Below, one piece after another: positions 1 through 4,953 of a DNA stretch of 5,714 nucleotides (position 1 is its first letter; each line of letters begins with the position of its first letter). This stretch comes from Myxococcales bacterium (GTDB lineage Bacteria; Myxococcota_A; Polyangia; Polyangiales; Polyangiaceae), in assembly GCA_023248785.1 (NCBI GenBank), contig JAHFDX010000272.1, positions 1 to 5,714 on the forward strand. The letters run 5' to 3'. The notes beneath the pieces are model-generated. The model was not told where the DNA came from, searched no databases, and was given only the letters and a program-made list of their open reading frames with translations. The translations under genes and the position numbers were made by a program.

Positions 1-128
1 ACGCACTCCAAGCCCACGGGGCATTGGCCGTTGGTAGTGCATGGAAAGGGCGCCATCTCCTCGAACGTTGGCGCGGTGCACGACGCGAGGAGTCCAGCAA
101 GTGCGACGAGCCAAATGCCACTCTTCAT
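1..128 (-). CDS. Cys-rich putative lipoprotein, N-terminal part (runs off left edge)
   Basis: An open frame on the minus strand starts at an ATG at 128-126 and stays open for 42 codons to the window edge. The N-terminus is a textbook lipoprotein signal peptide: MKSGIWLVALAGLLASC has a Lys, a hydrophobic core and the lipobox L14-A15-S16-C17, with Cys17 the expected lipidation site. The mature part shows C30-x5-C36-P-x-G-x-x-C42, a spacing often seen in small Cys-rich secreted or lipoproteins of myxobacteria, where the cysteines probably form disulfides. The start is supported by GGAGG at 136-132, three bases ahead of the ATG, and by a 4-nt ATGA overlap with the stop codon of the upstream lipoprotein-like gene, which points to coupled translation. 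The ribosome binding site and start lie inside a perfect hairpin. The function is unknown and the C-terminus is not visible. Confidence 0.82.
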   Translation of the reverse strand, partial: MKSGIWLVALAGLLASCTAPTFEEMAPFPCTTNGQCPVGLEC

Positions 129-153
129 TTTCCTCCGAAAATGAAGAGTGGCA
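116..153 (-). promoter_or_regulatory. Perfect 17-bp hairpin over the ATGA junction of two lipoprotein genes
   Basis: Bases 116-132 and 137-153 are exact reverse complements (17 bp, no mismatch) separated by four bases. In the minus-strand transcript the 5' arm TGCCACTCTTCATTTTC encodes the last residues of the 386-residue protein. The loop is GGAG, most of the Shine-Dalgarno sequence. The 3' arm holds the upstream stop (TGA) and the downstream start (ATG). The structure would expose the ribosome binding site but pair the start codon. A ribosome finishing the upstream gene would melt the stem. I infer a translational-coupling or attenuation element. It is not a typical intrinsic terminator, because the bases after the stem (TTTGGC) are not a U-tract. 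Confidence 0.7.
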
Positions 154-1285
154 CTGCAAGACCCAAGAGAATGCCGCCCGAGATCAGTCCTCCTGCGCCA
201 AGAGCGCGCGTGGTCGACATGGTGCTCTGCGCGCTCGTCATGTCCTCGAGCGTGGCATAGCGTCCATTGCGAATCGTATTTTCGATTCCGCCGCTAACAC
301 CGAGGGACACTGCGCCGCCGCCGAGCCCCGCGATTGCGCAACCGCCAAAGATGTAGCTCAGCGTGCGAAGCGTCGAAGTCTTCGGTGTGGGCTTTTGAAT
401 CGAGGAAGGTGGGTTCTCGACAGCCACTGGTTCCGAGGGTCGAGTTGCAGGCGGTGGACTCACCGGAGTCGGAGCATCTGGCAATGTGGGTGTCGGCTTG
501 AGCGTGATTCTCTCGGCGCGATGTGGAATCGGTAGGAGAAAGAGTTGGAGCGGCGAACGACAGCTCGCATGGGGCTCGCCCTTCGTAGCGTGGTGGCACT
601 CACCATCCTCACCTGCTTCGCGCATTACCTGTTCGTTGCGGGACGTCGACGCGCCTGCGTGTGCAATGCCAGTAACTCCTCCGCCCGCGGATGCTTGACC
701 TCGTCCGCCTTCCACCATCTTGAAAGCACCAATGCTCACGGCCTCGATGATATGCGTTGCCTCGGCACAGCTCGGCTCATCCACCAACGCATTGAAATCG
801 ATCGATGTGCGTTTCAAAATGATTTGGCCCGCCACCGTGGTTTGGATGCTCAATCGCCCCGAACGTTTTAGTGCGCCTTCGAGCTGTACAGCGCCAAGAG
901 GCAATTTTGCGTACAAGTCATCCGCGTCGTTGATCTCGACTGTGTCGCGGCTAAGCGTCGACTTTGACCAATCGTACGAACCCTTCGGACGGCACGTGTC
1001 GACGATACGCAGTTCGCATCCGGTGTACTCGACCGCAACGGCGTATCGGTCAGTGTCGGTGAGCGTTGCCGTAAGCAGAATTTCGAGGCGGGCTTTTGAA
1101 GAAGCCGACCATTCTGTAACAAGCGGTTCTCGATGGGTGGCCGCGACAATGCACTTGTTTGGGTCCTTGGGTGCGGATCGAACGCTGCGCGCGTCGCTTG
1201 GAGCGAGGTTGGCCCCAGGAATGCCACCGCAGCCGCATACCGCAGCGACAAGCAAGACCGACAGCTTGTTCCTTGAGTTGACCAT
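125..1285 (-). CDS. Uncharacterised myxobacteria-type lipoprotein-like protein with C-terminal double membrane segment
   Basis: This 386-residue protein has no recognisable enzymatic domain. The N-terminus carries Arg5 and Lys7, a hydrophobic stretch 8-16, and Cys17 and Cys19; V16-C17-G18-C19 is a plausible lipobox, so envelope export is likely. Residues 45-190 form a globular domain with segments such as YTGCELRIVDTCRPKGSYDW (87-106), INDADDLYAKLPLGAVQLEG (118-137) and ATHIIEAVSIGAFKM (176-190). These resemble, from memory, an uncharacterised family common in Polyangiales. A Pro-rich linker (about 261-303) leads to two Gly/Ala-rich hydrophobic segments (about 308-334 and 361-383) and a short end (FGGK). 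I see no good Shine-Dalgarno upstream of the ATG at 1285. The frame runs straight into a second lipoprotein gene by an ATGA overlap, so the two are probably one operon. Function unknown. Confidence 0.85.
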   Translation of the reverse strand: MVNSRNKLSVLLVAAVCGCGGIPGANLAPSDARSVRSAPKDPNKCIVAATHREPLVTEWSASSKARLEILLTATLTDTDRYAVAVEYTGCELRIVDTCRPKGSYDWSKSTLSRDTVEINDADDLYAKLPLGAVQLEGALKRSGRLSIQTTVAGQIILKRTSIDFNALVDEPSCAEATHIIEAVSIGAFKMVEGGRGQASAGGGVTGIAHAGASTSRNEQVMREAGEDGECHHATKGEPHASCRSPLQLFLLPIPHRAERITLKPTPTLPDAPTPVSPPPATRPSEPVAVENPPSSIQKPTPKTSTLRTLSYIFGGCAIAGLGGGAVSLGVSGGIENTIRNGRYATLEDMTSAQSTMSTTRALGAGGLISGGILLGLAVPLFIFGGK

Positions 1286-1472
1286 CGCGTATCGGATTAC
1301 GGTCTGAGTTAAGGCGAATTAAGGAGTTTGCAGAGCATCAGCTAGGCCCCTCCGGAATCCATCCAGAGCCCATCAAACGCACCTACATCACCCGAGTTGG
1401 TAGCCGCGAAAGGTAGTGTGTGCGGGTCCTAGCCTTGCCGCGGGTGCGGGGCGTACATCATGCTTTTAAGGA
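1286..1472. other. Divergent intergenic region between the lipoprotein operon and the EEP gene
   Basis: These 187 bases separate two divergently transcribed genes and should hold both promoters. I found no convincing -35/-10 pair on either strand. The only patterned element is a direct repeat TTAAGG at 1309-1314 and 1319-1324 (10-bp period), 24-39 bases upstream of the minus-strand ATG. A third copy at 1466-1471 doubles as the ribosome binding region of the EEP gene. Confidence 0.45.
1466..1472 (+). promoter_or_regulatory. Shine-Dalgarno-like TTAAGGA touching the EEP start codon
   Basis: AAGGA at 1468-1472 directly abuts the ATG at 1473, leaving no usual spacer. The in-frame stop just upstream (1467-1469) and the need to keep the Trp9-Asn10 motif leave ATG 1473, or the rare CTG 1476, as the only options. 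Translation initiation may therefore be weak. Confidence 0.4.
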
Positions 1473-2357
1473 ATGCTGCAGTTCCGCCTTCGATCGTGGA
1501 ATTGTTTTGGTATGGCGCAAAAGGTGCTCGATGCGATCCTTTCGTTTCGAGCTCCGGCTGCAAAGCGTCTCGAGCACAAAGATGTGCGCGGCGTGTGTGC
1601 CGAAACGCACGTGCTCTGCGTGCAGGAGCTGTTGAGCCACGATGCGCAGAGATTTTTTGATCGTTTAGGCGAAGGAACGTTCATTTCTCGCTTTCGCGAT
1701 CACAACTGGCCGAGTTTGTGGCCGGCCGCGTTTCGCGGATCGGGGCTCGGAATTGCGTCGCGCTCGAAACTCGTAAATCCAAACGTGTACCACTACCGAT
1801 CGAGTGGCTCAGGCTGGGACACACTTGCGCGAAAGGGAACGCTGCACGCACAAGTTCATCTCGAAGGTGGACTCATTGTGGATGTCGTTAACACGCACCT
1901 GCAAGCCGGGGACGATAGGGGTGCCGTACAGGTTCGCAAAGAGCAGCTGCGCGAACTCACGACGTTGCTGAGAGATATCGGTGCACCCGATCGTCCTGCA
2001 ATTGTTTGCGGCGATTTTAACATCGACGGTTTGAGAGCGGCCCGAAGCGATGGCGAATACCAGACTTTGTCGAGCGCGCTTTTGGGGTTCACAGATTTGG
2101 GTGCACAGGCCGATCTCGCCACGTTTGAGCCTCACCCCGAAGGCAACACCCTTGCGCACCTGCACGAACCGTTCGGTCAGAAGCGGCGCATCGATTATGT
2201 GTTCTTTCGGGCTGCGACTGAAAAGTACTCGACGTTCAGACCGACGAAGGTCGAGCGCCTCTTCGACCGCCCCCTCGCAGCGATCGCGAGTGGGCTTCGG
2301 TGGTTTGCGTCTGACCACTTCGGACTGTCTGCGTCGTTCGAATACGAGCGGGCGTAG
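1473..2357 (+). CDS. Endonuclease/exonuclease/phosphatase (EEP) superfamily hydrolase, sphingomyelinase-like
   Basis: This 294-residue protein is a single EEP domain (DNase I / AP endonuclease / neutral sphingomyelinase fold), a metal-dependent phosphodiesterase. All hallmark motifs are in order: WN at 9-10 (metal-site Asn), CVQE at 49-52 (Glu52 metal ligand), GLGIASR 91-97, NTHLQAGDD 140-148 (His142), GDFNID 180-185 (Asp181, Asn183), RRIDYVFF 238-245 (Asp241) and ASDHFGL 279-285 (Asp281, catalytic His282). The RKGTLHAQV...NTHLQA section is reminiscent of neutral sphingomyelinases, but the substrate could equally be another phosphodiester or phosphate ester. There is no signal peptide, so the enzyme appears cytoplasmic. 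An in-frame TAA at 1467-1469 rules out a longer start. AAGGA abuts the ATG at 1473 with no spacing, so a CTG at 1476 is a remote alternative. It is convergent with the ABC ATPase gene. Confidence 0.9.
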   Translation: MLQFRLRSWNCFGMAQKVLDAILSFRAPAAKRLEHKDVRGVCAETHVLCVQELLSHDAQRFFDRLGEGTFISRFRDHNWPSLWPAAFRGSGLGIASRSKLVNPNVYHYRSSGSGWDTLARKGTLHAQVHLEGGLIVDVVNTHLQAGDDRGAVQVRKEQLRELTTLLRDIGAPDRPAIVCGDFNIDGLRAARSDGEYQTLSSALLGFTDLGAQADLATFEPHPEGNTLAHLHEPFGQKRRIDYVFFRAATEKYSTFRPTKVERLFDRPLAAIASGLRWFASDHFGLSASFEYERA

Positions 2358-2372
2358 TCCGGCTCCGACTAC
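2354..2372. other. Short inverted repeat joining two convergent stop codons
   Basis: GTAGTC at 2354-2359 and GACTAC at 2367-2372 are perfect 6-bp reverse complements around a 7-base loop. The left arm contains the TAG of the EEP gene (2355-2357) and the right arm the TAG of the ABC gene (2371-2369). No T-tract follows on either strand, so it is at best a weak bidirectional terminator. Confidence 0.3.
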
Positions 2373-3292
2373 AGCGCGCGTCGCACGAACAAGTCCTCAA
2401 GCCGTTCGCGCTTCGGCATCACTGATTGCACGCGTGCCCCAAATTTCCACGCCGTTTCGATCACGCGTTGCACGTGATCGTCGCCTTCCACGTCAAGGGT
2501 CGCAAAGGCCCCGGTCGAATGACACGCGTGTCCCATCGCGGCAAGTTCGCGCAATAATTCCGCCGATGCATTCTCGAGCGATACCTCGCTCTGGCGAAGG
2601 TCTTCCGACAAGAGCTCGGTGAGCCTGCCTTTCACAACCACCTCGCCTTGGCGAAGAATGCACACGCGATCGCACAACGTCTCAACGTCGGCCAGCACGT
2701 GCGTTGAAAAGAACACGGTGTGTCCTGCTCGCTTCTCCTCAAGGATGAGATCGCGCACGTCGCGGCGCCCGACGGGGTCAAGTCCGCTCATCGGTTCGTC
2801 CAAGATGAGCAACTTTGGTCCGTGAACCAGCGCTGCCGCAAGTCCAACGCGCTGGGTCATACCCTTCGATAACTTGCGCACTTCGCGATCAATGGCCTCG
2901 CTCATCCCGACGCGCCCGATCACGCGTTCGACTCTTTTTGTAACCTCACTGCGACGTACGCCGCTTAAGTGTGCACACATGGTTACGAATTCGCGCGGGG
3001 TGAGATACGGATAGATGTACGGGTTCTCCGGCAGAAATCCGACGTCGCGCATGGCTTCTGGTGAAGGCGCTTCTTTGCCGAGGACAGAGGCTTTGCCGCC
3101 GGTAGAGCGAATGAGTCCCGTCAGCATCTTGATCGTGGTGGTCTTGCCGGCGCCGTTTGGGCCCAAGAACCCGAATGCCTCGCCACGCTCCACTTCGAAC
3201 GACACACTTCGCACCGCCTCCACCTTCTTGCGGGAAAATGGCTTGCGGAAGGTCTTGGCAAGGTTCTCAACCGAAAGAACGATCTCGCTCAT
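2369..3292 (-). CDS. ABC-2-type transporter ATP-binding protein
   Basis: This 307-residue protein is the nucleotide-binding subunit of an ABC-2 (CcmA/NatA-like) transporter, which powers export through a separate membrane permease. Motifs are Walker A GPNGAGKT 44-51 (Lys50), a Q-loop region FLPENPYIYPYLT 86-98 in which Glu stands at the usual Gln position (common in this subfamily), the signature LSKGMTQR 141-148, Walker B LLILDEP 161-167 (Glu166), D-loop SGLD 169-172 and switch His198. The C-terminal 80 residues, ending in an LEDLFV segment (298-303), form the accessory domain typical of this group. Length is normal for the family. The ATG at 3292 overlaps the regulator's stop by ATGA, with only a weak ribosome binding site (GAG and CGG patches), so translation probably depends on coupling. 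No permease follows; the next gene is convergent, so the partner must be encoded elsewhere. Substrate unknown. Confidence 0.93.
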   Translation of the reverse strand: MSEIVLSVENLAKTFRKPFSRKKVEAVRSVSFEVERGEAFGFLGPNGAGKTTTIKMLTGLIRSTGGKASVLGKEAPSPEAMRDVGFLPENPYIYPYLTPREFVTMCAHLSGVRRSEVTKRVERVIGRVGMSEAIDREVRKLSKGMTQRVGLAAALVHGPKLLILDEPMSGLDPVGRRDVRDLILEEKRAGHTVFFSTHVLADVETLCDRVCILRQGEVVVKGRLTELLSEDLRQSEVSLENASAELLRELAAMGHACHSTGAFATLDVEGDDHVQRVIETAWKFGARVQSVMPKRERLEDLFVRRAL

Positions 3293-4695
3293 CCGTCACT
3301 CTCAGGTAGACGCGTTGACGTCGCGATTGACGCAGCAAGCGGCGTGGCCCCCGAATACTCGTGAAGTTTATATTGGATCTTCCGCGACGAGATTCCAAGA
3401 ATCATGGCGGCCTTTGAGGTCGAGCCGCCACACGCTTCAAGTGTTCGAAGGATCGCAAACCGTTCGAGATCTTGCAGCGTCGTCCCCGGAATGGAGGGCG
3501 TCTGACTTTGCGATGCTTCGGGCACAAGCGACGACGGGAGCTGCGCAGCCTCCACGCGCGGCCCGTTGGTGAGAACCACCGCACGTTCGATCACGTTCTC
3601 CAGTTCACGCACGTTGCCGGGCCATCGATGACGCACCAACCGATCGACGGCTTCATCCGAAAATGTCTCGATCGAGCGTCCATTTTCGGCGCTGTACTTC
3701 CGTAAGAAGAAGCTTGCGAGTGGAATGACGTCCGATCGCCTTTCGCGAAGGGGAGGGAGCTCGACGGTGACCACGTTGAGCCGGTAGAAGAGGTCTTCCC
3801 GGAAACGGCCTTCCGAGATGAGTTGCTTCAGATCGCGGTGGGTCGCCGCAATGATGCGCACGTCAACCTTCAGTGTTTCGTTGCCGCCAACGCGCTCGAA
3901 CGTTCGCTCCTGCAAGAAACGCAATAGCTTGACCTGCGTTCCCAGCGGAATTTCGCCAATTTCATCGAGAAGAAGCGTTCCTCCATCAGCGGCCTTGAAC
4001 CGCCCTTCGCGTCGCCCGACGGCTCCGGTGAAGGCGCCACGCTCGTGACCGAAGAGCTCACTCTCGAGCAACGACTCGGCGAGCGCCGCGCAATGCAGCC
4101 GAACGAACGGCATCTTCGCTCTAGGTGAAGCGATGTGAATCGCTTCGGCGATCAGCTCTTTACCTGTGCCACTTTCGCCTGTGATGAGCACGCTCGCGCG
4201 CGTCGGCCCTACTTGCGCCACAAGGTCGAGAACGGCAGTCATGGCCGGATCGCTGCCAATAATGTGACCGAAAGCGTTACGTTCTCGAAGCCGCTCGCGC
4301 AGGCGATGCATCTCCTGAAGCAGGCTCGCTTTTTCAAATGCGCGCTCGACGACGACGGTGAGTTCTTCCGGGTTGAGAGGCTTCGTTAAGTAGTTTTCTG
4401 CTCCGCGTTTTACTGCATCGACCGCACTTGAAATCGATCCGAACGCGGTCATCACCACGAAAACGGCGGTGGGATTGGCCGCACGGGCTTTTTCCATGAA
4501 CGCAATGCCATCGAGCCCTGGCATCTTCAGGTCTGTCAACACCACATCGGGGGCAAATTCTTCGAGTTTTCCGAGTGCTTTGAAGCCGTCGGCTGCGGTT
4601 TCGGTCGCATATCCCTCATCGCGCAGGATTTCGCCGAGCGCCGCGCGCGCATTCGCTTCGTCGTCCACGATGAGCACTCGTCCGCGAGGGGTCAT
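3289..4695 (-). CDS. NtrC-family sigma-54-dependent response regulator
   Basis: This 468-residue protein has the full three-domain layout. The receiver domain (about 6-118) has Asp11/Asp12, phosphoacceptor Asp55 (VVLTDLKMPG), Thr83 and Lys105. The AAA+ domain (about 144-375) has Walker A GESGTGKE 173-180, the sigma-54-contacting loop GAFTGA 220-225, Walker B GGTLLLDEIGE 238-248, conserved arginines in GRFREDLFYRL 296-306, and the WPGNVRELEN sensor-II segment 358-367. The Fis-type helix-turn-helix (about 410-447) includes STSKAAMILGISSRKIQYKL. A kinase would phosphorylate it so that it remodels the sigma-54 RNA polymerase complex. Its histidine kinase is not in the window. A 21-residue Ser/Thr/Ala-rich tail follows the DNA-binding helix. 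AAGGAG at 4706-4701, five bases ahead of ATG 4695, fixes the start. The stop overlaps the start of the ABC ATPase gene, suggesting co-regulation and possibly control of that transporter. Confidence 0.96.
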   Translation of the reverse strand: MTPRGRVLIVDDEANARAALGEILRDEGYATETAADGFKALGKLEEFAPDVVLTDLKMPGLDGIAFMEKARAANPTAVFVVMTAFGSISSAVDAVKRGAENYLTKPLNPEELTVVVERAFEKASLLQEMHRLRERLRERNAFGHIIGSDPAMTAVLDLVAQVGPTRASVLITGESGTGKELIAEAIHIASPRAKMPFVRLHCAALAESLLESELFGHERGAFTGAVGRREGRFKAADGGTLLLDEIGEIPLGTQVKLLRFLQERTFERVGGNETLKVDVRIIAATHRDLKQLISEGRFREDLFYRLNVVTVELPPLRERRSDVIPLASFFLRKYSAENGRSIETFSDEAVDRLVRHRWPGNVRELENVIERAVVLTNGPRVEAAQLPSSLVPEASQSQTPSIPGTTLQDLERFAILRTLEACGGSTSKAAMILGISSRKIQYKLHEYSGATPLAASIATSTRLPESDG

Positions 4696-4953
4696 TCCGT
4701 CTCCTTCTTATCATCGGGCGTAAATTAGTCGCGTGTTCCGCTTTGGGCGTGGGACGTACGGTGCCAAGAGTCGCGTGCAATCGTTTGCCACGATCCCGTA
4801 CGTGGCGGGATCATCCGCTGCGACGCTGCAAAGAGTACCTTCTTATTGGAGAAACCACGCGTTCCTGCCATGCGCGACTTGCAACCGGGGGGATTCTTAG
4901 TGGTGGTAGTGTCAACGGTTGCCGCTTCGGCGCAGCCTGACTGGGCGAATTTT
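4696..4953. other. Intergenic region with clustered inverted repeats upstream of the regulator gene
   Basis: These 258 bases lie between the RCC1-repeat gene and the regulator, both on the minus strand, and must contain the regulator's promoter unless it is read from upstream. ACGTACGG (4754-4761) pairs with CCGTACGT (4796-4803). GATCCCG (4792-4798) pairs with CGGGATC (4806-4812), and GCCACG (4787-4792) pairs with CGTGGC (4801-4806). The two CGTACG palindromes are 42 bp apart, about four helical turns. I infer possible regulator-binding sites. I found no convincing sigma-70 or sigma-54 promoter and no RNA gene or terminator. Confidence 0.35.
4701..4706 (-). promoter_or_regulatory. Strong ribosome binding site of the response regulator
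   Basis: The minus strand reads AAGGAG followed by ACGGA and ATG, giving a 5-base spacer. This is the best-spaced Shine-Dalgarno in the window and confirms the start at 4695. Confidence 0.8.

Noticed and set aside
116..153. Reading the 17-bp hairpin as an intrinsic terminator or as transposon ends
   Set aside because: There is no U-tract after the stem on either strand, both arms are coding, and no transposase or target duplication is nearby.
720..1307. A 195-codon open frame on the plus strand
   Set aside because: It is antisense to the 386-residue lipoprotein-like gene, has no recognisable domain and extends past that gene's start only by chance; the minus-strand frame has a signal sequence, linker and membrane segments.
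2050..2622. A 190-codon plus-strand frame overlapping the end of the EEP gene and the end of the ABC gene
   Set aside because: Its Arg/Ser-rich composition is typical of an out-of-frame reading of GC-rich coding DNA, and it conflicts with two well-supported genes.
3015..3572. A 185-codon plus-strand frame
   Set aside because: It lies antisense to the Walker A region of the ABC ATPase and the C-terminus of the response regulator and has no motif of its own.
4746..4768. Possible sigma-54 promoter (minus strand TTGGCACC)
   Set aside because: The -24 GG element is good, but the position ten bases on reads CC instead of the required GC, so the -12 element is missing.
4887..4915. Perfect -35 hexamer TTGACA on the minus strand at 4915-4910
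   Set aside because: At a 17-base spacing the -10 position is CCCCCC, so it is unlikely to be a promoter.
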